This document shows, one piece after another, positions 36,689 to 44,348 of a stretch of DNA of 64,000 nucleotides (position 1 is its first letter; each line of letters starts with the position of its first letter). The notes under the pieces were generated by a model, which was not told where the DNA came from, ran no database searches, and saw only the letters and a list, made by a program, of their open reading frames with translations. Position numbers and translations under genes: made by a program. This DNA is from Nocardioides islandensis. Lineage in GTDB: Bacteria > Actinomycetota > Actinomycetes > Propionibacteriales > Nocardioidaceae. The stretch spans positions 124,001 through 188,000 of the forward strand of contig NZ_JADKPN010000002.1 of NCBI RefSeq assembly GCF_015352455.1, read 5' to 3'.

Positions 36689-36973
36689 TCGCGATCGCGA
36701 GTGGCACCCAGGCGTCGGCGATGAAAGGGCCCGACGGTCCGCTTCCCCTTGCTCGACGGCGTCCGGGTCGCACGTGATGACCGTGAGGTCGACGTGAGGC
36801 GGAAAGCTCGTCGACGCGAGTAGCCGGCAGTTTGATGACGATTTGCACCCTCACGACCATCGCGATTGTCCTCGGCCGCACACCTGGTACCGGTCTGAGG
36901 CGACCATGCGGTCGGTTCACCGGACCCGCCTGTCGAGTGCCTGCACCGTGGTCGTCGGGCAGTTCGGCGGTCA

Positions 36974-37414
36974 TCAGCCGGCCGTGGGGGCGAAGGGGTC
37001 GGGGCCCGGGTCGTCGCCTGCGGCAGCGAGCGCGAGGCGCGCCAGGAAGTGTTCCCACCCGGTGCCGTGCTGGTCGAGTTGGGTTGTCGGCAGCCCGGAG
37101 TGGACGACCTCGAGCAGGGTTCCACCGTCGTCGCTCTCACGCAGCCGGATCTCAACGGTGCTCGAGCCCGGGGGCAACTCGACGGAGTCGCGGTGCCCCC
37201 AGGCGATCACGAGCCGTTTGGGCGGACGGCACTCGATGATGTGGCCGCGCACGAGCACTCCGTTGATGTCGAGCTCGTAGGCGCCACCGTCGACGGCCTC
37301 CACCCGCCCCCGATCTCCCATCCATCTGACGAGCTGGGACGGCTCGACCAGATAGGGGAACACCGCGGCCGGCGGCGCCGGGATGCTGACCACGTGCCGG
37401 AGTTCAGTCGGCAT
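36974..37414 (-). CDS. SRPBCC (AHSA1-type) protein
   Basis: A 146-residue protein: LRHVVSIPAPPAAVFPYLVE, PSQLVRWMGDRGRVEAVDGG, VIAWGHRDSVELPPGSSTVE and HGTGWEHFLARLALAAAGDD. The sequence mirrors the protein at 36242, including the C-terminal GDDPGPDP. The two ArsR-AHSA1 pairs stand tail to tail, which suggests a duplication with inversion. It overlaps the ArsR gene at 37404 by 11 bp. Confidence 0.92.
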   Translation of the reverse strand: MPTELRHVVSIPAPPAAVFPYLVEPSQLVRWMGDRGRVEAVDGGAYELDINGVLVRGHIIECRPPKRLVIAWGHRDSVELPPGSSTVEIRLRESDDGGTLLEVVHSGLPTTQLDQHGTGWEHFLARLALAAAGDDPGPDPFAPTAG

Positions 37415-37772
37415 CGGCCGATCCTTGCTCGTCCAGATCGGCGATCACGAGATCGCGGAGAGCCTCCAGGCGCGTCGGCCACAGGACCCGCAGGAAGTCC
37501 TCGACCGGCTGGAGGCCCTCGGTGCGCACGCTGTAAAGACGGCGGGTCCCAACGGGGCGGACGTCGACGAGGCCGGCCGCTCGCATCTGTGCGAGGTGTC
37601 TGGACACCACCGGCTGCGGCAGCCCGACGAGTTCGTGCAGGTCGGTTACCGACCGCTCCGTGGTGCTGACCGCTCGAAGGATCCGTCGCCTGACCGGTTG
37701 TGCCAGCACGTTGAAGACATCGTCGAGGCCATCGTCTGGTTCGTCGGCGATGCCTTGGGCTGCGCTCGTCAT
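37404..37772 (-). CDS. ArsR-family transcriptional regulator
   Basis: A 122-residue repressor: VFNVLAQPVRRRILRAVSTT, SVTDLHELVGLPQPVVSRHL and AQMRAAGLVDVRPVGTRRLY. No metal-binding cysteines are seen. It sits in the middle of a three-gene overlapping operon, SRPBCC (37769) - ArsR - SRPBCC (36974), with 4- and 11-bp overlaps. It may repress from the AT-rich inverted repeat at 38209-38248. Confidence 0.93.
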   Translation of the reverse strand: MTSAAQGIADEPDDGLDDVFNVLAQPVRRRILRAVSTTERSVTDLHELVGLPQPVVSRHLAQMRAAGLVDVRPVGTRRLYSVRTEGLQPVEDFLRVLWPTRLEALRDLVIADLDEQGSADAD

Positions 37773-38182
37773 CGGTCGATCGTCCGCGCGAGATTCTCGA
37801 AGGCGGCACCGAATCCGTCGCGCAGCATCGGCACCATCATCGCGGCAGCCTGGTCGTCGACGAACTCGATCTCGGCCGACCAGCGCACCGTGCTGCCACC
37901 CTCAGGCCGCTCCGCCACCGTCATCGACCCGCCGTTGGTCGCCATCGGGCTCCCGGCCACATCGACCGAGTAGGCGAACTCGCGGGCGGTGTCGGCCGCG
38001 ATCGAGAACTCCTCGCGCTGCACCCGGCCGCCGGCGAATCGGCAGATCCGAGTGAAGCCGTCGACATCGACGCCCTCGACTCCTGGCACCCAGCTCGCGA
38101 TGCCGGCCGGGTCACCGACCACCGCCCAGGCCCGATCGGGTGAGGTCGGGGTGATCAGCGTGTAGTCGAACGTGGTGTGCAT
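37769..38182 (-). CDS. SRPBCC family protein
   Basis: A 137-residue protein: FDYTLITPTSPDRAWAVVGD, PAGIASWVPGVEGVDVDGFT, FAYSVDVAGSPMATNGGSMT and a C-terminal helix MLRDGFGAAFENLARTIDR. This is the polyketide-cyclase/PYR-like branch, distinct from the AHSA1 partner downstream. It is the first gene of the SRPBCC-ArsR-SRPBCC operon and is divergent from the SnoaL gene at 38361. Confidence 0.88.
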   Translation of the reverse strand: MHTTFDYTLITPTSPDRAWAVVGDPAGIASWVPGVEGVDVDGFTRICRFAGGRVQREEFSIAADTAREFAYSVDVAGSPMATNGGSMTVAERPEGGSTVRWSAEIEFVDDQAAAMMVPMLRDGFGAAFENLARTIDR

Positions 38183-38208
38183 GGGAACTCCCGTTGGACA
38201 GTGGGGTG

Positions 38209-38248
38209 AATATGACTGTCCACGCAATATAGCGGAATTCGTCATATT
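38209..38248. promoter_or_regulatory. AT-rich inverted repeat AATATGAC...GTCATATT
   Basis: Perfect 8-bp arms (38209-38216 and 38241-38248) with 24 bases between them lie 27 bp upstream of the SRPBCC-ArsR operon start. The region is strikingly AT-rich for this genome. It could be a two-turn operator for the ArsR protein, or hold the divergent promoters. Confidence 0.55.
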
Positions 38249-38360
38249 ATCAACACTTCCGCTCCGTTGCTCCGTGGGGGGTTTGCCGGATGTGGTGCAT
38301 CTGAGTCAGCGGCAGGCTGCGGACGTTCCTTCACCGACGATCCACGAATGGAGACCCGAG

Positions 38361-38777
38361 ATGAGCACCGAGACCAACAAGCAGATCGCCCGGTCCTTCC
38401 TGCAGAGTGTCGACGATCTCGACTTCGAGGCCTGGCGCGCGACCGCCGCGCCCGACCTCGTCGCGAGCGCGAACGGCGGAGAGGTCATGAACCGTGAGGA
38501 GTTCGAAGGCATGGTGCGGGGGATCACGGGCGCCTTCTCCAACGGCCGGCACATCATCGAGAGCCAGGTGGCCGAGGGCGATCGCGTCGCGACCCGCCTG
38601 ACCTGGACCGCGCTGCACACCGGTGAGTTCAACGGCGTCCCTGCCAGCAACCGCCCGGTCCGGGTCTGCGGTGACTCGTTCGACCGGATCGAGAACGGCA
38701 AGGTCATGGAACACCACGCGCAGTTCGACGCCATGGGCATGATGGTGCAGATCGGTGCGGTCCCGGTACCCGGCTGA
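38361..38777 (+). CDS. SnoaL-like (NTF2-fold) protein
   Basis: A 138-residue protein: TNKQIARSFLQSVDDLDFEA, FEGMVRGITGAFSNGRHIIE and VATRLTWTALHTGEFNGVPA, with the late HHAQFDAMGMMVQIGAVP. These are the SnoaL/ester-cyclase hallmarks, including the final MxMMxQIGAxP, also present in the protein at 43824. The ATG at 38361 begins the first helix. Function is likely small-molecule isomerisation or binding. Confidence 0.88.
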   Translation: MSTETNKQIARSFLQSVDDLDFEAWRATAAPDLVASANGGEVMNREEFEGMVRGITGAFSNGRHIIESQVAEGDRVATRLTWTALHTGEFNGVPASNRPVRVCGDSFDRIENGKVMEHHAQFDAMGMMVQIGAVPVPG

Positions 38778-38842
38778 CCGGGCCCTTGACGGCTGGTCAG
38801 CGGGGTGTGTGGACTGACCGTCCCGACCCGAACGGATGCGCG

Positions 38843-40375
38843 ATGGACGCTTCGCCGGTGCGCCTGGCGCATGTGCTGGACTCGCTGGCCCTGGCCATCG
38901 AGCTCGGTCTGGGCGTGCCCGCCCAGACGGTCCAGAGAACGGCCGTGATCGCGGCGCGTCTCGCACGCGCGGCAGATCACGACGACGAGGACGTTGTCGC
39001 GGCCTACTACACCGCGATCTTGTGTTACGTGGGCTGCACCACGACCTCGCATGACGTCTCACAGGCGGTGGACGAGCTGGGGCTGGGGGACCTTCTGGTC
39101 GTCACCGACGATGAGTTCCTGCCCGAGATGGAGCGGATGCTTGCCGCGACCATGCCGCCAGCCGATGCTGGGGCTGCGGCTCGGACGATGGCCGCGTGGT
39201 TCTCCAGGCCAGAGATGGGACAGCACCACCGCAACCATTGCGAGGCGGCGGAGCTGATGGCCAAGCGTCTCGAGCTCGGGCCACGCGTCGTCGGCGGTCT
39301 GACCCATGCCTACGAGCGCTGGGACGGCATGAGCACCCAGCAGCTCGCGGCGGGCGAGGGGATCAGCCTGCCGATGCGGGTCGTGCACGTCGCTTGGCAG
39401 GTCGGTCAGGAGAGCATCACCCGCGGCCCGGCCGAGATCGCGCAACGACTCCGGCTCCGGGCGGGCAGGTCGCTCGACCCCACGCTGGCGAGACTCGTCG
39501 CCGACGACATCGGCCACTTCCTTGCGGGCCTGGACGAGGGGGATCTCGGTCAGCAGCTGCTGGATGCCGAGCCGGGCGATCCCATCCTGCTGTCCGGGGG
39601 CGAGGTCGACCGCGCGCTGACCTGTATCGCCGACTTCGGTGACCTCAAGTCCCCGCACATGATCGGCCACTCTCGTCGCGTTGCCGATGTGGCTCAGAGG
39701 GCGGCTCGAGCCGCGAGCATGTCGCCGGCCGACGTCGACCTCGTGTGCCGTGCTGCGCTGGTCCATGACGTCGGACGTGTGGGGGTGCAATCAAGCCTGC
39801 TCGCGAAGCCGGGCCCCCTGTCGCGGGCTGAGCACGAGCGGATCAGGTTGCACAGCTACTTCACTGAACGCATCTTCGCGGCGAGCCCCGTCCTAGCCCC
39901 GGTCGGTGCGCTCGGCGCCGCCCACCACGAGCGGCTCGACGGGTCGGGGTACCACCGCGGGCTCCAGTCGTCCGGCCTGTCGGCGGCCGCACGGCTCCTG
40001 GCGGCCGCGAACACGTGGTGCTCGCTGACCGAGACACGTCCCCACCGTCAGGCGATGACCGAGTCCGAAGCCTGCAACGCGCTCGGGGCGCAGGTACGGG
40101 AGGGGCTGCTGGACCGCAACGCCGCGGACGCGGTGACCACCTCCGTCGGGCAACGTGGGACATGGACGCGTCGCGCGGCCGCCATCACGTTGACCGAGCG
40201 CGAGATCGACGTGCTCCGCCTGGTGGCCCGCGAGCACACCAACCCCTCGATCGCTGAGGCGCTCGGGATCTCCCCCAAGACGGTCGAGCGACACGTCACG
40301 CACATCTACCAGAAGATCGGTGTCTCGTCCCGGGCCGGGGCGGCCATCCACGCGCTGGAAAGCGGCCTCATGTGA
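38843..40375 (+). CDS. HD-GYP-like domain protein with LuxR output
   Basis: A 510-residue protein with two helical HD-like halves and a C-terminal LuxR helix-turn-helix (LTEREIDVLRLVAREHTNPS then ALGISPKTVERHVTHIYQKI). The second HD region has LVHDVGRVGVQSS and HHERLDGSGYHRG, matching HD-GYP phosphodiesterases; the first has a degenerate HH.NH pattern. It may hydrolyse a cyclic dinucleotide or sense one and control transcription. The ATG at 38843 is chosen over an earlier in-frame start with random-looking residues. It follows the SnoaL gene. Confidence 0.85.
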   Translation: MDASPVRLAHVLDSLALAIELGLGVPAQTVQRTAVIAARLARAADHDDEDVVAAYYTAILCYVGCTTTSHDVSQAVDELGLGDLLVVTDDEFLPEMERMLAATMPPADAGAAARTMAAWFSRPEMGQHHRNHCEAAELMAKRLELGPRVVGGLTHAYERWDGMSTQQLAAGEGISLPMRVVHVAWQVGQESITRGPAEIAQRLRLRAGRSLDPTLARLVADDIGHFLAGLDEGDLGQQLLDAEPGDPILLSGGEVDRALTCIADFGDLKSPHMIGHSRRVADVAQRAARAASMSPADVDLVCRAALVHDVGRVGVQSSLLAKPGPLSRAEHERIRLHSYFTERIFAASPVLAPVGALGAAHHERLDGSGYHRGLQSSGLSAAARLLAAANTWCSLTETRPHRQAMTESEACNALGAQVREGLLDRNAADAVTTSVGQRGTWTRRAAAITLTEREIDVLRLVAREHTNPSIAEALGISPKTVERHVTHIYQKIGVSSRAGAAIHALESGLM

Positions 40376-40495
40376 TCGCGCGAAGCGTCCGGACGCGCCT
40401 CCGACGGGGACTAGAACGGCGCGTGAGCCGCCTTGTGGCGGCAGCTACGACGGGCGGCTGCAGCAACCGATCAGCGCCAGTGGAGTCGGCGGCGC

Positions 40496-42661
40496 TCAGA
40501 CCTCGAGCAGGGCGACGTCGCAGATCGAGGCTCGCAGGGGCGAGCTGCCGCTGATCGGGTCGCTCGGTGTCTGGCTCAGCACAAGGTTGAGGTTGGCGCT
40601 TTTCGGTCCGTACGGCGGGTAGCCGGGCAGGCCGAGCTCGTCGCAGGCCTCCCACCAGCCGTGCTGGCCGAACACCACCCCTGGGTCGAGGCTGGCGTTG
40701 AACTTCGCCCGCGCCCGCACGTTGCCGTACGGGGTGATCAGCGAAACCCAGTCCCCCGCGGTGATCCCCCGGGACGCGGCCGTGGACGGGTGGATCTCGA
40801 GCTGCGGTTCAGGCGCGCTCTTGCGCAGGGCAGCGACCTGGCGGTGTTGGGTCTCGCAGAAGAACAGGGACTTCGCACAGCTGAGCACCAGCGGGTACCG
40901 GTCGGCGAGGTCCGGCCGGGAGCGAGGGCTCGTCAGTGGTTCCTCGAAGGTCGGGATCGGCGCGTAGCCATGGGCGGCCAGGGTGGCCGAGTACAGCTCC
41001 ACCTTGCGCGACGGCGTGTTGAACCCGGTGTCGGCGTACTTGCGGTACCGCGTGGTCAACGGCACCCGGACCCCGGCCGGGTTGGCCCGCAGGTCTTCCA
41101 GGGTGATCCCGCTCGGCGCAAGCTGGTGGCGGAACGCCGCCTCGATGTCCCCGTCCCAGAAGTGCCCGCCCAGGCCCAGCCGCGTGGCGAGGTCGAACAC
41201 GATCTGGAGGTCCGAGCGGGCCTCGCCGCGCGGCGGGACGAGCGGCTGTCGCAGCTGGACGAGCGACTGCGCCTCCTGGCTGTACTCGAAGCCGATCTTC
41301 AGAGCCTCCGACTCGAACGGTGTCGTCACGGGCAGCACGATGTCGGCGAGCTCGGCGGTCGGGGTCATGAACAGGTCGGCCTGAACGAAGAAGTCCAAGG
41401 TTTGAAGCGCAGCGCGGCCGCGCGCGCTGTCCCCGTGGGCCATCACCATGTTGCCGCCGAAGCTCACCAGCGCCTTGATCCGTCGGTCGAGGGCCGCGGT
41501 GTAGAAGTCTTCACCGGTGACGAACTCGAACCGGGCCGGCCCGAGCGGCCGCTCCTCAACCCCAACCGCGGGCGGGCGTGTGTCTGACAGGAACTCCGCC
41601 CCGTCGATCGGGTTCGATGGCACCTCCTCGAACAGCACGTTCCCGCCCGGGACGTCCAGGCTGCCCGTCAGGGCGTAGAGGACGTTGATCGCGCGCATGG
41701 TCTGGGTCGTGCCGCTGTGCTGCTCGAGCCCACTCCAGGTGTAGAACGCGACCGGCCGGGCCTCCCAGATCGTCCGCGCCGCGGCGACGATGTCTGCCGC
41801 CGGCACTCCGGTGATTCCCTGGGCCACGTCCGGTGGGAACTCGGCACAGCGCGACGCAAGCAGATCCCAGACGGTCCGGCCGCCGACCACATCAGCCGCG
41901 TTGGTCCAGTCACGGACGAAGTCGACGTCGTACCACCCGTTCTCGATCATCACGTGCGTGAGGGACAGAGCCAGTGCCGCGTCGGTACCTGGCCGGACCC
42001 GCAGCCAATGGTCGGCCTTGGCGGCAAGGCCGGCCTTGCGCGGGTCGACGACGATCAGCTTCGCGCCGCGCGCGACAGCGGCGACGGTGCTCGTCGCGTG
42101 CGCGAGGCGGGCGACCGACGGGTTGTACCCCCAGAACAGGATGCAGCCGGCGTTCTCCAGATCCGGCAGATACTCACCGGGCACGCAGGCGCCGAACGTG
42201 TAGAGCGGGGCGAGGTAGCGGCCCCACCCGCACAGCTCCATGTAGTTGCAGTAGTTCGGGCTGCCGAAGGCACGGATCAGCCGCTGCACCCAGTCGACGG
42301 CGTCACTGATCGCAGAGGTGGACGGCGAGCTCGAGCTGAAGCCGACCGACTCGGGCCCGTACGAGGCCGCGAGACTCATCAGCCGTTCGCCAACCGCGTC
42401 CAGCGCTTCGTCCCAGCTGATCTGCTCCCACCCCGGATCCGCGAAGTCCCTGGGGTGAGTGCGCCGCAGCGGGTGGCGGAGCCGCGAGGGGTGGTAGAGG
42501 ATTTCCGGGGCAGCCTTACCCTTCACGCAGATAGCCTTGCCGGTCGGGTGCGACGGGTCTGGGTGCAGCGCCACGAACGTCCCGTCCTCGACCTCGGCGC
42601 GCGCCCCACAGCGCGACACGCAAAGTGGACAGAATGTCGGGACCGTGTCCCCGCCCATCAC
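40496..42661 (-). CDS. Molybdopterin oxidoreductase (DMSO reductase family)
   Basis: A 721-residue catalytic subunit with an N-terminal [4Fe-4S] site (C11, C14, C18, C45; CPLCVSRCG and ICVKG), bis-MGD domains (ILFWGYNPSVARLAHATSTV, LIVVDPRKAG) and the C-terminal MopB fold. NYMELCGWGRY around residue 140 holds a candidate cysteine ligand for Mo. No signal peptide, iron-sulfur or membrane partner is adjacent, so it is probably a cytoplasmic, stand-alone enzyme. Substrate unknown (formate, thiosulfate/polysulfide and others are all possible). Confidence 0.92.
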   Translation of the reverse strand: MMGGDTVPTFCPLCVSRCGARAEVEDGTFVALHPDPSHPTGKAICVKGKAAPEILYHPSRLRHPLRRTHPRDFADPGWEQISWDEALDAVGERLMSLAASYGPESVGFSSSSPSTSAISDAVDWVQRLIRAFGSPNYCNYMELCGWGRYLAPLYTFGACVPGEYLPDLENAGCILFWGYNPSVARLAHATSTVAAVARGAKLIVVDPRKAGLAAKADHWLRVRPGTDAALALSLTHVMIENGWYDVDFVRDWTNAADVVGGRTVWDLLASRCAEFPPDVAQGITGVPAADIVAAARTIWEARPVAFYTWSGLEQHSGTTQTMRAINVLYALTGSLDVPGGNVLFEEVPSNPIDGAEFLSDTRPPAVGVEERPLGPARFEFVTGEDFYTAALDRRIKALVSFGGNMVMAHGDSARGRAALQTLDFFVQADLFMTPTAELADIVLPVTTPFESEALKIGFEYSQEAQSLVQLRQPLVPPRGEARSDLQIVFDLATRLGLGGHFWDGDIEAAFRHQLAPSGITLEDLRANPAGVRVPLTTRYRKYADTGFNTPSRKVELYSATLAAHGYAPIPTFEEPLTSPRSRPDLADRYPLVLSCAKSLFFCETQHRQVAALRKSAPEPQLEIHPSTAASRGITAGDWVSLITPYGNVRARAKFNASLDPGVVFGQHGWWEACDELGLPGYPPYGPKSANLNLVLSQTPSDPISGSSPLRASICDVALLEV

Positions 42662-43046
42662 CCGATTGTCGCGCGCAGCCCACGTCCCGGCAACGACCTC
42701 GTCGCGGTGCTGTTCAAGTCAGCGGAAGCGGCTGAATAGAACAGCAGCCGACCGAGCAGAAGCCTGGTGGGGAGCGATGTCAGCTCTCGTCACCGACGAG
42801 CCGGCGTTCCACGACAGCACATCGGTCGACCTCGATACTCCTGAGGCGCTTGAGTTGTGCCCCCGGTCTTCGATCTCGAGACGAGCACGTGGCGACCGCC
42901 CGACGATCGGCCGCCAAGTCAGCCGCCCGAGAGGGGAATGAACGACCCCGGCTGTACCGGGCTGCCGCTGGTCACGCCTCAGGCATTCGCCTGCGGGCGA
43001 ACCGGCGCAGGAGGTGGCCGTCGACGCTGTCGGCTGCAAGTAAGCC
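42662..43046. other. 385-bp region without a recognisable gene
   Basis: Open frames here look random on both strands. A plus-strand start at 42780 (MSALVTDEPAFHDSTSVDLD) has GGGAGCG before it but no family resemblance and is not called. The promoter of the molybdopterin oxidoreductase should be at its left edge. Confidence 0.4.
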
Positions 43047-43421
43047 TCAGCCGGTGGCTTCCATGTTCTTCGTGACTACGGCGAGGGTCTGCTGCAGCTG
43101 CTCGGTCGGGCTGAACTCGACGACCTCGGTGCCGGCGTAGAGCGTCGGGGTGTGCCCTGGGGGGACGTAGTAGGCGTCGCCGGTCTCGAATGTCTCCTCA
43201 CCGGAGGAGGTCTTGAAGGTCACCTTGCCGGCGAGAACGTAGCCCCAGTGGGGTGCCTGGCACTGGTCGTCCGGTAGGCCCTTGAAGAACTGGGAGAGGT
43301 CGGCGTCGGCGGTGTACTTCTCGAAGGCGACCGTGTAGCCCCCTTCGAAGTTCTCCAGGTGACCTTCATAGCCCTCTACCTCAACGGTTTCGGTAGCGCT
43401 TGTCTTCGATGCCTTGGGCAT
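43047..43421 (-). CDS. Cupin-domain protein
   Basis: A 124-residue single cupin: QCQAPHWGYVLAGKVTFKTS (motif 1 with one His) then GDAYYVPPGHTPTLYAGTEV (motif 2) and VVEFSPTEQLQQT. The metal site has fewer His than classical cupins. The start at 43421 has GGAAGAGG upstream. It is the last gene of a run 44237-43047 (SnoaL, secreted peptide, cupin). Function unknown. Confidence 0.82.
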   Translation of the reverse strand: MPKASKTSATETVEVEGYEGHLENFEGGYTVAFEKYTADADLSQFFKGLPDDQCQAPHWGYVLAGKVTFKTSSGEETFETGDAYYVPPGHTPTLYAGTEVVEFSPTEQLQQTLAVVTKNMEATG

Positions 43422-43533
43422 GGTTCCTCTTCCTTTCAGCGGGATATGAGATTGCACGTTCTCGGGACATTCACTTCCGACAGGTTGCCTCGCAACAGCA
43501 CATGTGGTGCGAGGGCGCCCGCGTGGTGGGTGT

Positions 43534-43809
43534 CTAGAGTTCTGGCGGGCAGTTGTTGGGGTCCTGGATGGCGGCGTACGAGGCGAGCGCGCCGAATGAC
43601 GAGAACCCGAACTGCAGGAGCACGTCTCGATGGCTGGCGAGGTAGCCGGGGAGCTCGTGGCCCCAGGCCGCCCCGTAGACCTGGTGCTCGGCGAGTGTCG
43701 ACTGCGCGACGCAGCTACTCGTCGCGGCCGCGGGAGAGGCCCCGGAGAGCATGGTGACGACCAGGGCAGCGCTGGCAGCCAGGGTGAGGCGACGTGTGGA
43801 AAGGCTCAT
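43534..43809 (-). CDS. Small secreted protein
   Basis: A 91-residue precursor with a signal peptide (RRLTLAASAALVVTMLSGAS then PAAATS) and a mature part with two cysteines (SSCVAQ, NNCPPEL) that may form a disulfide. It resembles no family that I recognise. It lies 14 bp after the SnoaL gene and 112 bp before the cupin, on the same strand. Confidence 0.65.
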   Translation of the reverse strand: MSLSTRRLTLAASAALVVTMLSGASPAAATSSCVAQSTLAEHQVYGAAWGHELPGYLASHRDVLLQFGFSSFGALASYAAIQDPNNCPPEL

Positions 43810-43823
43810 CACGCACCTGCCCG

Positions 43824-44237
43824 TCACGCGGGCGCTGCGGTGGGCAGCGCGCCGATCTGGGACATGATCGTGAAGAGGTCGCAGTACTGGGTGATCTCGA
43901 CGATCTTGCCGTCACGGATCCGGAACAGGTCCCACTCGGCGAACTTCACGCGCCGGCCGCTGGCTGGGACACCTGCGAAGTCGGCTTCGTGGGTGGCCGT
44001 GAAGCTGACCCAGGAGCTGATCAGGTCGTCCTCCTGCACCAGGTATCGGACGTCGGCGGTCAGGTCGGGGAACGGCTCCAGGAAGCTGCCGATGGAGGCC
44101 TTGAGCTCGGCGAGGTTGGACCCGGCGCCGGCGTGGCCGACGAGCCCGGGTGAGCAGATCTCGTCGAGGTCCTCCGGGCGGCCGCTGCCGACGATGTCGT
44201 AGAAGCGTCGGACGACGGACTTCTCGGTGGTTTCCAT
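43824..44237 (-). CDS. SnoaL-like ester cyclase family protein
   Basis: A 137-residue NTF2-fold protein: VVRRFYDIVGSGRPEDLDEI, LVGHAGAGSNLAELKASIGS, FLEPFPDLTADVRYLVQEDD, and the C-terminal LFTIMSQIGALPTAA. It lies between the fourth-type TPR-LuxR regulator and a secreted peptide, so it may be a target of that regulator. Substrate unknown. Confidence 0.9.
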   Translation of the reverse strand: METTEKSVVRRFYDIVGSGRPEDLDEICSPGLVGHAGAGSNLAELKASIGSFLEPFPDLTADVRYLVQEDDLISSWVSFTATHEADFAGVPASGRRVKFAEWDLFRIRDGKIVEITQYCDLFTIMSQIGALPTAAPA

Positions 44238-44348
44238 GAGTTCCTCCTCGGGACTTCCGGTTGGTGAGTCGAGGGTGCCCTCCCGAGTGGTGGGTCAGCA
44301 TGGGCCATGTTGCCTATTTGAGCTCCGGTCCCCGTGCGGCCCGCGCCC

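Noticed and set aside
36689..36973. Possible small gene between the two ArsR-AHSA1 pairs
   Set aside because: Short frames on both strands show no family resemblance or ribosome site; it is treated as spacer.
42780..42941. Short plus-strand frame MSALVTDEPAFHDSTSVDLD
   Set aside because: A weak GGGAGCG precedes it but there is no similarity to known proteins and the rest is random-looking.
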